From Sipunculus nudus (lineage: Eukaryota > Annelida > Sipuncula > Golfingiida > Sipunculidae): a DNA stretch of 64,000 bases. The position numbers and the translations under genes were made by a program. Positions 37,301-52,300 of this stretch are shown in pieces (positions within the stretch are counted from its first letter, which is position 1; every line of letters starts with the position of its first letter). Location: contig CM049308.1 in assembly GCA_026874595.1 (NCBI GenBank), positions 91,887,624 through 91,951,623 on the forward strand, written 5' to 3'. Below the pieces are notes generated by a model. That model saw nothing but the letters and a program-made list of their open reading frames with translations. It had not been told where the DNA came from and ran no database searches.

Positions 37301-40300
37301 GGCTTACCTACCAATAAGGGAAGAAGCCTATTGATGTTGAGGTCAAAAAGTCAAAGGTCAAGGTCACAATATTTAATTGTTCTAAATGCTTGTGAGCATA
37401 TTTCAAGTGTAACTGTTCAACCCAAACCTTCAGTCTTTCACATATGCCACATCTATGCATCACTCAGTTTGACTCAAACTTCATATTTATGGGTCTTTTT
37501 GCTTGAATAAATAACTTATTGATTTTGGGGTCAGCTGATCAGCAGGTTAAAGGTTGCAGGTCAAAGTTATTCACCCATTGGTTGCCAAGTAATTACACCA
37601 GATTTAAGTGGTTAGTAGTTACCTATCATTTAGAAAGAATCCAGTTGATATATGGGCAAAAGGCCAAGGTCATAGGTCAGGGATGTTCACAATTACTTAT
37701 TTTATAGACCATCTATATTTTTCTTGTATATATAACCATCCCACTCCAGCTGGTACATCTCCCTGTGTGGCTGTAATTGTGAGTGACACTGGTGACATAT
37801 GACTCCCTTTTGTATCAGCCTATTAAGTGATACTTCATAACAAAAACACTGTTGTCAGAATGCTTCAGCCAGGCATTAAGACTATGAGAGTATAGTATTA
37901 AGGTTTAGCTACTGATTTATAAGATGATGGGAACATTTTGCAGTTTATTTTATGGAATCCTAGCAATAAACTTAGTTTCCTAGATATCTGAATATTTTAA
38001 TATATATCACCACATATAAAAGCAAGTGTTTGTTCTCATAATATGTGGATCTGTACCTTGATTTAGGATGGCTTTTTGTTTTATTTCAAGACTCTTAAAC
38101 ATGCTTTCTGCATTTCTTTTCTTTCAGGTTTGGCAGTTTACCTACCCTGCTGACCCCATTGAAAAGCAGAGTGATAATAAAAATATTGGACTTACACTTT
38201 TTACAATTGCATATCTATAAATCTGATATGAGGGCCTGGACATGCCTTTTGAATTATTTTGGGCATTTATTACTGGATAATTTGCCCCAAGTTTGGTCTC
38301 TTATTGGAGAATGTGGGATATCAAATGTCATACTTGTCAGAAATCCATTATGTCTGCCAGTTAGCCACCTTAGAAATTCTTTCTTCAGTGCAGTTTCAGT
38401 AATTTTTCTTTAATGTTTGGTCCAATTTAGAGAATGTTTGTTGTCTGATTTCAGACTTGTCAGAAGTCCAATATGGCCACCAGGCAACCATCTTTTAATT
38501 CCTTTTAATCATATTATCTCAAGAACAGTTAAAGTGAATGCAGTTGGATGTATATTTATGTAATCTTGTAAAGGATTGGGTTAAATATTTCTGAATAAAT
38601 ATTACTATCATTTATAAAAGTGCAGTACAGTTGGCTTGTATTGAATAAAAATTCATACAGAAGCACCTGTTTCTCAATAATTCTTGCATGTATTTCCTTG
38701 ATTTTTGCTATATATTTTGATCTTATATTTGCCCTTTGTGGTGTTCCTTTTGAGACTGACAGGTTTCAAGCAAGCTGTTGGAATAGTTCCTGATAGCTTA
38801 ACAATCATGCATTTTTCTCAGACCATCAATTCACTGTGTTTTAACCAGACATAGGTGATATATATTTCTGTTGTCATAGAAAATTTTCAAATAATTGGCA
38901 AATTGGTTCTTCAAAATTTTACTGGAAGTTGTGAATCTCAGTCCATGATGTCACAGGTCATGCTTTGCAGCTGAGCGTCATGACCCATGGGTCACTTGTT
39001 TAACAACATACTGAAGTTTAGAAAATTAATGGCAACTGGATTGTATTTTTTCCCCAGCCCTTGCTTTTTCAAGACAAACCAAGCCAAAGATGATAGAAAA
39101 ATATGATATTAAGGCATGAATAAGAAAATTCTAGTGTAGAAATTGCATTGTGATGTGTTGCCCTTTTAGACCTGTATAATGGCGTAATGGTGACAAACAT
39201 AACTGCCTGGATGTTTCATCTCTTCATACAGCTAAGAGGACTACTCAAGACCACTTGAGATCAACACGTAAAATGCCCATGATTTTCTTTGGACAGACAT
39301 ATTACAATGAAAAATTCTGATTAATTTCTTTAGCTTAAAGCAAACTCTGTCAATGTTAAATCTTGAAAACTTGGTATGGATACAAAAGAAAATTGAATAT
39401 GTATTACCTGTAATGTTAAGCACAGGTAAATTTATATAAATTAATGAAAATATGAAAAAGTCTAAAATTTATCTGATCAGTAGAGATATTTTACTTTTCC
39501 TCATAAGTACAACAGAATAATTATCTTTCATCTTTGAATTGATCTATACAATATAATGATCAATTATAAAAACAGGCAGGTTCATTTGTAGTATTTATTT
39601 TGTCCTTTGACCCTGCAGGTGCTTGATGCCAGCAGACCATGGCTGTGTTACTGGATTTTACATTCAATGGAGCTGATGAATATAGACATCACAGAGAAAC
39701 AAGCATCACAGTAAGTTGTCAGGTGTTTAACTCCTCCACCAGTGGTCTGGATTGAATAAGCAAGGAAGTTACATAAATTAAGTAACAACTCTGGGTCTGG
39801 CTGTGTCGAATGTTGCTGACAGGGGTGATAAATCTCGCCGGTCAAAGGCACAGAGAGATGTCACTGATAAGCCCAGTGTTAATTGATACAGCACTAGAAT
39901 CAACCCTTCGGCATGACTTTGGAATGACTCATTAATTTTAGAGACCCAAGGTGTGAAGGCATGAATCCTAGAAATGTGTTATGTCAGTTAAGTAAGTTAT
40001 TCCCCAAATTAATCTTGAGTAATTAATGTAATCATTGGAACAGTCTTAAATCAACACAGTATATTTTCATAAAGACATCCAGTAGCATGCCAACATGTGA
40101 AGCCGTCATTGCTAAAGACGCCTGAGCCATCTCTGGGCGGAGGTAAATATGGGCCATAATACGAGAATAACAACATCAGTGATCAACAGAATAGTATAAA
40201 ATAAGTCTAATAATTCATAGGTGTCAGAAGTGTGTAGACTAATGTGAACTAATAGAAATCTAAAATTATTCAAGTAAAAAAATAACGTCCGTTTTGTATC

Positions 40301-43300
40301 ACAGCAGTTATTGATGAAGAGTGACCGCAATCACCGCATCTGTCCCAAAATCACTCCAGTGATTCCTCAACATGAGATCTCTTTAAATATACCAGTTGCA
40401 CCTAATTCTTAACAAAACAAACATTTCTGGTCCATGTTATTCCTGTAATTTACCACTCAGTTACTGGATATATTGCTCTCAGCCAGACCAGCTTCAGCGG
40501 ACTGCATCAGTAAGAACTGACAGCCTTGCTATATCAAAGGCTGCTATATCAGTAGGTGCACAATAGGGTTAATGGGTTTATCTCATCTTAAGTGCAATAG
40601 GCACACAGATGACACTCAAGTCCTGGCAGAGTTCTCTGGAGTTGTATCTCCATTTATGTAACCTCCTTGGAATAAGCATATGTCATTTTTAGATTTAAAT
40701 AATTCATCAAATATTTCTTTATTATCAGTTTAATTCATATTATTTTTCTGCTATATCTTGTGAAGACCTAAGTATTGAGGAACAATATGACGTGCAGTGA
40801 GAAAGAATATCTTGCGTCTGATTGGTAGAATTTAAAGGGTAAACTAATTTATTAAGATTCTGCCATTGTTTTGTAATTTGTATTTTTTATGTTTTATTGA
40901 AACTGACAGAAACAAGAAATAAAAAAAAAGATGCATTTTGTTGAACTTAGTTTAGTTGTTAACTTTAGTAATTGCTGTAATAAAGTCTGTAAAAGATTTG
41001 GTTACATAGTTACAGGTAACATCCACTTGTGTTAAACTTCAGCATATTTTCCTTTTGGGTTTAATTAAAATATGTTTATTCTCTGCTAAGATGTGACTTA
41101 GTCACTAATATCTCAAAAGAAGTTCTTTCTTTTATCTTCACAGTAAAACTGTGTACTTCTTCCTATTACTCTCTGATAAATTATATAATTTTAAATCTCA
41201 GCCATTTTCACTTTATTTTCAGTATATGGAAGTTTACCAATGCTCCAAAAATGGAACATTTTAATGGGAATCATTTTCTTGATTGAAAAAATTGAAAAAG
41301 AACTTTATTCATGTACATCTCAAATTTAAATACCCCATAAAATCATAATTTTGAAAATTAACACCCAACACAAAAATATGCTTTGGTTGATAATTTGTTT
41401 TAAACAACTATGTTAGAAAATCAAAAATGAACATCAGTGTTGCATTCTCAATAAATAATTATTGCATTTTTAGCTATGTTTGTACAGATAATAATTTGAC
41501 TGTTTCAGAGTGATACAGTTCCTGGCCAGGTGTCAGTGTCCAGAAGGGGGATTTGCAGGTAAAATATGACTAAGAATGTCAGACTCTGGGAAGTGTCTAT
41601 ATTAGGTTTATGTGGTGATATAATTATAATATTCAAAATAGAAAGAGATATTGCTTAGAAACTTTTCAACATTTAAATATAAGTGACATGTATTTATCAT
41701 TAAAATTGTTATACAAATACAGGTCTGTTGAAGATTTTGCATATATTTCACGTCAAAAGTGTTTTGTCAGATATATGGTCAGTCTATGAAAATGACATGC
41801 TTTCAGTGTTGTCTTGAACATTTGTTTTGAGAAGATTGAAACTTATTCCATTATGCAGTGGTTGATATTGTCTCCTCATCTGTTTGTAGCCTGTCACCAC
41901 CTGATCAGGTTATGATTAAAATGTGTTCCACATGCAGCCTGTAGTGTTGAAATAACCTGCATTTAACCACAAAGCCAACACTGTAACAGTATGGAAAACT
42001 GTCTTAAAATTTACAGTTATGTGTGTACATTTATACATTGGTATGAGCAATTGTTTTGGCTCTTTTAACATTACATTTGATGTTTTACTTGAGTTGATGT
42101 TGGCTATTTTACCTGTACTTAATAAGCTGGTATGGTCATTTACAGGTGGCCCTGGACAGCTAGCTCACCTTGCACCCACTTATGCAGCTGTTAACGCCTT
42201 GTGTATTCTTGGTACAGTAACTGACCAAGCTTACAAATGCATCAACAGGTAATACCAGCAGCACTTTGGGAACATAGGCAGCTGCCAATGTTAAAAATTT
42301 TGAGTGATTAAGTATAATATAATGACAATATTCAGAGGATTATTTTATTTTGTTGTTCATACAAATATAGCCAAAGTCTCTCTTATTTCCAAACCTTAAA
42401 TGAAATTTTGTGTTTGCTATGCCATTCCCTGTATATATCAGGCCAAAAAACCATAATGCATCTGAAATGGCGATTAGCCACTGGCACTGAATTTATGTGA
42501 AACTCATTTTCTGCCACTGGCATTTATCATAAAAACCTTATATAGCAGTGAGGGACTATTGTATTTTGGTAGATCGGGCTTTCTATCAGGTATGTATTGA
42601 AATGCTGTCACTGTATTATGCAGGGATATCTGACAGTATGATGTTTAACTTTGTACCGCAATATGTCAGTGAACCATTGAGTCATTATAACCCATGTGAA
42701 AACTGTATTACCCTTGTATACAAAACAAAAATTCATATAGTACAATGTTGTCTTTTTTGTGGAGTACTTTGTGAGACCCAGCTTTCTAATATGTAGCAAG
42801 GAATTTATATTGACTGGTGCAGAAATTAATGCAGATGTATGTCTTGTGTTTCAAGGCAAAAGTTGCTGAAGTATCTGATGTCCATGAGGACACCTGAAGG
42901 TTCGTTTATCATGCATGAAGGTGGGGAAGAGGACATCAGGTGAGATAATGAAATAAATTACCATCTATACATGGTGTTCCACAGTGAAAAGTACAGCTTA
43001 TCATGTAGGCATGCTGGTTCATTGTATAACATACATGGATGGGAAAGGAATACATGTAACAGTTTAGTGTTTGATGACAGGGAATCAAACATAGTCCTTC
43101 ATGGGTGTACAAATGGAATGAACAGTTTTGATTCCCTGTAAGTTCAAACTTTGAACAGTGAAGCAGATTTTTGTGCATATATCTTTTCCATTCCATATGA
43201 GTAAAAATGAGAAATAGAAATGAATACTATAACCTACCACAGATGTTTTAAATAGTCCTATTTCTATTTAAATATTACCCTTAAATCTTTCATATGACTG

Positions 43301-46300
43301 TGGAGAATGTGTAATGATTACATATTTAACTATGTTAATATTGAACTACACTAGAAAATCATATTCAGTTTCTTATATGTCTTACTTTCCTCCTGTCCCT
43401 GACTTGTCCAAACCATCAGATCCTTCTTCATGCTTGTCATATATGAATTGAATGACCCTTAAACTGTATGATAAATCAAAATCAAGGAGGGTGGAGCCCT
43501 CCTTTAATATTTGCCACATTGACCTTTGCCCTTGGAAGTGCTTGACCTTTTTCACTCCACAGTCATGTGGATAAAGCCTATGATATGAGATACCTAGGAG
43601 TGTAGGCATGATATATTTTAATAGTTTTACCTGTTCTTGCAGGGGAGCCTATTGTGCCCTGAGTGCTGCAAAACTTTCAAATATTTTTACCCCTGCCCTG
43701 TACGAAGGAACTGCTGAGTGGATTGTCAGGTAACTATAGTAACACTAGTAAGGTAACCATAGTATCTCTTAGGTTACTGTGGTAATTTATTAGGTTGAGG
43801 AACAATCAGCTTTGTCACCTGTAGAAAAATGTATTTTATGATTTAACTTTTTTAAAATCTAAAGCAACCAAGTGCTTTAGCTTGATTTATATGACAATAT
43901 CAGTAAATTGAAAGTGTTATGTTGTACATACCTTACACTGACCTAATTGTTTTTTTCTGTGTATTCTACAAGTATCAGACTTAGGAGGAGGGTTTCTTAG
44001 TGTATCAACTTGATAGCTTTCTCTCTGTGTATTGTACAGGTGTCAGACTTATGAAGGCAGATTCAGTGGGGTACTAACATGATAACATTGTCTGTATATA
44101 GGTGTCAAACTTATGAAGGTGGGTTCGGTGGTGTACCAGGGATGGAGGCGCATGGTGGCTACTCGTTTTGTGGACTCGCTGCTCTGGTGCTGATGGGGAG
44201 AGAGTGGCTTTGTGACATGGATGCACTGCTGGTAAAGTGCAGGATTTTTTTACCTATGTGTACTCTGATTGAGGATCTGCATACGATTTTTACCCAAAAA
44301 TTTTAATTCAAAAAATTCAAATGGTTCCAGTTCAGTGAGTTTTGGCCAAGTTACAGGAAGCTGAACTAAGTCATTTTGCCAAATATACATATTTAAATTA
44401 CAATTTCAGAAACAGCAGGAGCTATCATCACCAAATTTTATGCAAATATTAGTTACACGAGCGGTATTTGAAATTGAGGTATTGGTGATGCCACCAGCAT
44501 TGTACAGGGGTCATCAGTCATCAGTGCATTAACCCATAATTTCTCAGGAATGGCAGGAGCTCATAACATCAAATTTTATACAACAAATCAGTCACATGTC
44601 AAATTTGAGATTGAGGTTTTTTTTGGTAACAACTGCATCAACTTTTCATTTCACAGGGAAAATCTAGAAAACCTTTGGAAATCTCCGAAATCATCCAGCC
44701 AAATGGATCAATATTACACAGAAATGATCCCAGAGACGAGCTCTCTCAAGTTTGTTCAAATGTTCAGGTTCGATAAATTTTTGCCAAGTTGAACTTGGTC
44801 ATTTGGCCAAGTAAGCATTTTAACAAAACAATTTCAGAAACAGCAGGAGCTAGCATCGCCTTATTTTATGCAAATATTTGTCACATGAATCATTTTTTAA
44901 ATTGAAGTTTTTTTATGCCACCTGCATTGACCTGTTTATTTATGGGCATAGAACTGATTCAGCTTCTACATTAAAAATGTTTTATAATGAAATGGTCAAA
45001 TCCATTTGATAAATTTTTCACAAGAATTATCCCAGGGTAGGGTCCTCTCAATTATGTAAGATTAGATAGGGTGCATTGATGTCAAAGAAAGCTGAAGTTG
45101 GTCTTGTGGCATATATCAAACTGAGGGCTGCAAAATTTAGTCTTCTTCTGCAAAACTATTGTTTCAGATTCTGTGACATTGCACAAAAAAGATTCATAGG
45201 AAACCTTTGTTCAAGTTTACTTTTGAATGAATTTTGGCTGAATGATTGGACCTTAACAATGAAAAGACTGAGACACTTAGGTAGACAGAGACTGACAAAG
45301 AACAACAGACTGAGCTGTGTGGGTATATGAGCAGAACTGCCCAGGCAACAAAAATAATTGGTGTCCATATCCAACTTATGTGTAAGACAAGTCCATGAAT
45401 AAAATATATCTGTATTGTTATTTTGATTAATATAGGCATCTTTGATTACTCTGAACATTTTGTAAAAAAAATTATATGAATATGTCAGCTGGAAAAAAAA
45501 CATTGTAGTCAGTCTTTCATTGTGTATAAACAGATTTGGCAACCTGCCAAAATATTGTCTGTATCCATAAATAGCTTTACTCGTTATTTGTTGGTCAAAT
45601 ACATCATTTTATATAACTCTTAGGCCCATCATGTTTCTTTTCCTTATTGCGTTATTATATGGTTTCAGGTCTAAATTTTCATGTATTTCACAGTGCAGTA
45701 TGTACTTATCAGATTTAGTTAATGCTTATTGAAAATTGAAAATTTAAATTTTTTACAGCATTTTATTTGAGAAAATAAATGTGTATTAATTTTTATAGTT
45801 CAGCTAATCTCCACTATTTCCTATTTCTATATTTGGCAAGGGTTCATACATCCCCAGTGGAGTAGTTATTTTTCTTACATATTGCTGTCACATAGCTGAA
45901 ATACTGATACTTGATACTTGATATTTGATCATGAGAGGCTCCTGCATCTTTGATATAGCCCATTAAAGTGCACAGTATTAATTTGGCAAACATATATTTA
46001 GTATTTTATTATCACCAGATAGCATGGCCATTTCCTCTTAGCTTTTCAAGTGCTAATATATATTAAAAAATCACAATAGAAATAAGTAAATTTTGCATAT
46101 GCTAAAATTCTTGAAATGCAGTTGAGCGCTGTGACTCATGGGTCTCTTATTGTCCCCCGCTCCGCGGATGCAATGGACATTGATTTAGGTTATCTTTCTG
46201 TCTGTCGGTACATCATTTTTTAGCTCAGCTGACTATAAGTCATCTGAGCTATAGTCGTGGTCCATTGTCCGTCGTCCGTCTGTCTGTCTGTTCGTCCGTC

Positions 46301-49300
46301 TGTAAGACTGGCATGTTTCAACACCATTGGACCTACGAATCTGAAATTCGGCATACAGTTAGATGTCCCCAAAATCTCCTACCATGCTGAAAATTTGGTC
46401 AATAGGACTTCATTCCTTCGAGATATTAAGGAAAAACCTCACTTTTTTATTAGAAATCTTATTTTCACACTTCAGGACTGCCTAATATCAAAACCACTCA
46501 TCTGGTTTTCTTCATATTTACCATAAATATTCCTCTATATAGTTCCTATATACATGCCAGAAATTTAGTCAGTATTATTTAATTTAAAAAAAGTTATAGG
46601 CCCAAACATAATGAAAAAATCAGGAAAGATATTTGGTCACTTAAGACCAAATGTGTAAAAGGTAGGGACTTTTTCTCAGTAATACAACTTAAATTAATCA
46701 AAATTTAATTGTATGCCAAAAATTAGATCAAAATCTGTTAAACTTTTTTAAATATTGGCAAAAATATAAAATTGGTACCTTAAATTTTGCCCAAGTTTGA
46801 CCATGGCACTTTTTTTTCCTGTAATTGCTATAGATTTAATTTTCAAAGCATGTTTTTATTTGCATTTCAACTGTTAACACCAAAAATTTGAAACCAGTTA
46901 ATCAAAAACTGTCGATTTTATTCAAGTTTTCAAGCACCATGTCACATATTGTTTACATCAAGCTAGTGTTATGCAGTTAGTTAGAGCTCAGCTCCCCAGC
47001 TTCAGCTCTAAGTTCCTTAAATTTGGCGTACAGTTAGATGTCTCCAAATCCCCCTACCATGCCAAGAATTTGGTCACTAGGACTTAATTCCTTCGAGATA
47101 TTAATGAAAAACTTCATTTTTCCATTAAAAACCCATTGTTACACTTTAAGACTGCCTAATATCAAAACCACTGATCAGACTTTGATCATATATAATATAT
47201 TTATTTTTCTATACATTCCCTATGCACATGCCAGAAATGATGTCAGTATTGCGTAATTGTTTTAAGTTATGGGCTCAAACATAATGCACTTTTGAAAAAA
47301 TCAAGAAATATATTTACTCCCTTAACAAGAGGATTGCTGAAGCTAGAGATTTTTTGTCAGGGATGTAACATTATTTAATCAAGATTCAATTGAATACCCA
47401 AAATTAGTTCTGAATTTTTCAGATTTTATAAGTTATTAGTATAAATATAAAATTTGTACCTTAAATTTTGCCCAACTTTGACCATGGCACGTTTGTTTCC
47501 TGAGAGCACTGTTGATATAATTTTCATATCATGCACACATAAGGATTTCATCTTTGTAGTTTAGAAAGATGAAAGAAATTGGCAAAATATTGTAGCTTTT
47601 ATTAATGTTTTAATGAGACTATGTCAGACCCAGGCTAGCTAGTCCCTCTTCAGTCACCTGCATGTTGACCTTGTTGACCTTTCACCAAATTATGCACGCT
47701 AGAGGCTTGAGGCGAGACATACACTGGGGCAGCCAGGCAGCTAATGCCCAGCCACAGTTGATCAAGGTGTCCAACCCAACTCATCTAATAGTTGTTTTGA
47801 AAAACAACATAACAATAAACAATAAATTAATAAATTTATATTGGTTTTTAATAACAAATCAAAGAAAAATTAATAGAAAGGAATTTGTTAGTTGATGAGT
47901 AACAGAAAATTAACTTGCAGTTACTGATGATGTAAGAATCTTGTATGGATGGATAGAATGTTAATGTCAGTGTTATTCCAAATAACACCATGCAGTCACC
48001 TATGGTATTTTTCAGTTCAATTTTAATGATAAAAAAATAAATCATATTATTCATTACTAATCATTAGGGATCATATGAAGGAAATTAATGATAGACAAAG
48101 ATGCAGTTGATAATATTAATCTAGATTCCTACTGTGTCTAGTGTGTAGATTGATGTGAAAGTAGTCCAAAGTGAATATATTACATTTATTTTTTTTAATA
48201 CAAATAAAAGCCATAAAACCAGGTACTTATGATCATTATTTAAATGTGTGAATTTTGTATATTCTGGATTCTCAACATCATTGTTTGGCTAAAACTGAAT
48301 AAATACTAGACATGGTGTGAATGCTTTGCAAATGTATTTAAAAATGAATATGAATATTAATATGTACTGCATTAAAAAATTTTATTGCATAAGAATGGGA
48401 ATTCAGGTAAAAATGAAAGTATTTGAATACCAGTGCAGGTACTTTCAAAATGTATTCATGAATGCATTCATGAATATATTCTATAATGTTATTTTAATAA
48501 TCATTTCCATTATATTTTATTTTAAAAAATCATGATTTTCTTATTATTATTTTTTTATAAAAATTATATTGGCACAATATTTGTTTTTAAATTTTAATAA
48601 ATAGTTAAACTCTTTAATTATAAGTGCTGCTTATAAGTTATATGGCCAAGTCAAAATCTGTGTGACAAAAGCACTCCATTTGTTAATAAAATAAATGAAA
48701 TCAATCCTCTTCCTTGTCTCCAAAGATACTATCAAAATCATACATAAGCTAAACACCAACAACTCATAATAAAGCTTATATTTATTACCACACAAAACCA
48801 GCATGTGCCTCATTCCCAAATCATATTTTTTATCATATATAACAGCTGAGCGCCGTGACCCATGGGTCCCTTGTTTTTTCTTTCAGTGTGATAACTTTCC
48901 TAAATTTTATCCAATTTCATTCAAATTTGGATCAGTGATTGCTCTCATGCATACCTCGGTTGGGATTGGTTTTAGAGTGTCTATCTGAAAAATATTTCTC
49001 TCCAGCTCAAAAACAAAATTATATAATTTTGGTCAAATTTCTAAGTGTGTTTTAGTTCTTATGTTCGCCTGCAGATGTCTCCACATGTCATAGTGGATTT
49101 TGGTCCTATTTGTATCTGCCAAAACGAAGTTTTGCAGATACTCTGTTTTTGACCGGGTTCCGCCGCCGCCGCCGCCGCCGGTTCGTTTCCGGAGAACTCC
49201 ACTGAGACTACCGGATGGATTTTTCCGAAAGTTACACAAATAATCGGGTCACATGTGAACTGGTGCCTAACCAATTGGCCTTGACCTCTGACCTTTCTTT

Positions 49301-52300
49301 CTGCCCAGCGTCCATTTCTACGTCTGTTTCCACACATAAACCCACATATCTCGGGAACCGTTTGACCGATCAGGAAAAAAATTTTGTACAAATGTAGCCC
49401 TTGGTTAGCTTTATAATAAACACAAAAAATGGTGGTGCCACCTGCAACCATGTTTGCACAGTGTCCATCTGTTCATCTGCCTTGGGTTAAAATCACTCAT
49501 ATCTGTGCAGTGGTTTGACTAATTCACCTGAAATTCGGCATGCGAATACATCCTAGATAGCTTTCTTGATTTTATGGTAGGTGGCACCTCCTTCATTCAC
49601 GTTCACACTGCAGACATCCAAGCTCATATCTCGGATACCATTTGACCAATCAGGAAAAAATTTTTACTCAAATGTATCCTTTGGATAGCTTTATAACGTA
49701 CACAAAAATGGTGGCGCCACCTGCAGGCATTTTTGCACAGCGTCCATCTGTTTGTCTGCCTCGGGTTAAAATCACTCATATATCTACAGTGGTTTGACCA
49801 AATTACCTGAAATTCAGCATGCGTATACATCCCGCATAGCTTTCTTGATTTTATGACAGATGGCACCACCTACATTCACGTTCACGCTGTAGACATCCAT
49901 GCTTATATCTCTGGACTCTTTCGACCAATCAGGAAAAAATTTTTACACAAATGTAGCCCTTTGATAGCTTTATAACAAACACAAAAATGGTGGCCCCACC
50001 TGCAGCAATTTTGGTACAGCGTCCATCTGTTTGGGTTGCCTTGGGTTAAAATCACTCATATCTCCGCAGTGGTTTGCCCAAATTACCTGTAATTCTGCAT
50101 GCGTATACATCATGGATAGCTTTCTTGATTTTATGACAGGTGGCGCCACTTTCATTCACGTTCATGCTGCAGACATTAATGCTTATATTTCGAGACTCGT
50201 TTAACCAATCAGGAAAAAAAATTTACACAAATGTAGCCCTTGGATAGCTTTATAACATACACAAAAATGGTGGCGCCACCTGCAGCCATTTTTGCACAGC
50301 GTCCATCTGTTTGTCTGCTGTGGGATTAAATCACTCATATCTCTGCAGTGGTTTGACTTTTCCACCTTGAAATTTTGCATGTGTATACATCTTGGATAGT
50401 TTCTCGTTCAAATAACAGATGGCCCCACCTACAATCATGTTTATGTGGCAGACATCCATTCATATATGTATTACATGTAACTCTATTTCCCCTTGTCACT
50501 CAATCCATGCCTCACTTCACCCATCATACTCTGATTTTGGCGGATACACGTAGTTGCTTGTCGAGTTCTCAATGTGTTTAAGTTTTTATGTTCCCCTGCA
50601 GATGTCTCAACATATCATAATGCATCTGTTTTAAGTTTTTTAAAATTTTGCCCCCAAGATTTTCTCCACATGTTATAATGTTGGTTGCTTATCAGGCATG
50701 AAAGACAACAAGAGCGCAAAGCAGTGGACATTAATTCCACAAATTTGCATGTTTTCTTCAGAGATGGACGTGCAATCGTCAGATGCGCTATGAGGGAGGC
50801 TTTCAAGGTCGGACCAACAAGTTGGTGGATGGGTGCTATTCCTTCTGGCAGGGAGGTGCCTTCCCACTCATACACGCTATACTTACAGAAAAATGTGAGT
50901 AACTTTCAAGGAAAAATGTAAGGTTCCTCTGATAAGTGCAATGCAGAAACAAGTTAGATGCACCCAATACATGCAGCACTCATTAAAAAGATTATCCATG
51001 TGTTATGCAGGCAACCTAAATGGTAAAATGAGAGTATCTAACTAATTATGCATGATTTACTTATAAAAAAAAAGTTTTTACTACTGTTAATACCCTCCGA
51101 AAACTTATTGTTATTTGTTATTCTCACAAGCAGTCTGTGGATGAATGTGCAGACCTTCACTCTGATACATATGATACAGAAAATATTAATATCCCTGCTA
51201 AAATGTGCTGTACATTTACATGAATTTGATTCATCCAAAAAAAATAAGTGGTTTATGTCTTATGAGTGCAAAAATTAGGACCCTGTCTGTCTGTCATGCC
51301 TTCTGTCTGTCTGTCAATCTAAAAATTTGTTTCAGGATGATAAATCCAGTTTGGATGGACATATGGATTTCAATCTTGACTTATATTTGGCCCACCACTA
51401 AAGGAAAAACCCTATATTGAATTTGGGGTCATGAGGTTTAAGGTCAGGGTCAGAGGACTCACATCTTTAAAAACATTGTTGATGCATTTAAGCCAAATTT
51501 TTCATCCCAGGCCTTGCACATAAAGCTCACCTGCAGATAGAGAAATATTCCTGTAAGTTTTAGGGTCACAGGGTCTAAGGTCAAGGTCACAGGAGCCAGC
51601 TGTCCACAAATTATTTCCAGATGATAACTCCAGTTTGGATGGACATGTAACTCAAACTTGACTTATATATGGCCCACAACTAAAGCGAGAACCCTATTGA
51701 TTTTTGTCTAATAAGGTCAAAGGTCAAGTTCATAGTACCCACATCTTTAAAAAAGCTGTGGATGCATGGTAAATGTTTCATCCAAAATCTTTCAGTTTTG
51801 GATTATCTAACAATAGGGGAAGAACCTTGTATATTGATTTTGACATCACAAGTTCAAAATTCATGGTCACAGGAGCATCCTACTGATTTATATGCTGGCA
51901 AGGCTTCCAGATTTATACATCAGATGTTATTATGCCTCTGTTGCTTGGGATACTTAACTCCTACACCTTCATACACGACTATCACTGATTCAGACCTTAA
52001 CATGCATCATGGTACAGATGTTTAAATACTGTTTTGGGATAGTTCTCCCTGTCTCTGCATGTAATTAGGTCCTATATTATATTTTTTCAAGCTTCACTTA
52101 GCCAACACTTAAGTCTATGCCCCTTTTGCCGGGCCCTTTCTGACCTGTCAGTATTCTAGTTGATAACAGCATTTTAGAGGGGAAAATATATGCAATACTC
52201 ACAAAGTGTGAGTGCCTTTCTTCTCACACAGTCATATAGCTGAAACTTTATGAACTTTCCATCTGATATTTTATGAATTCACTAGAAATGTGTCATGAAC

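Noticed and set aside
50615..50921. ORFs on both strands around the FNTB zinc-ligand exon
   Set aside because: They are in other frames of the exon 50762-50894 or read on into the intron.
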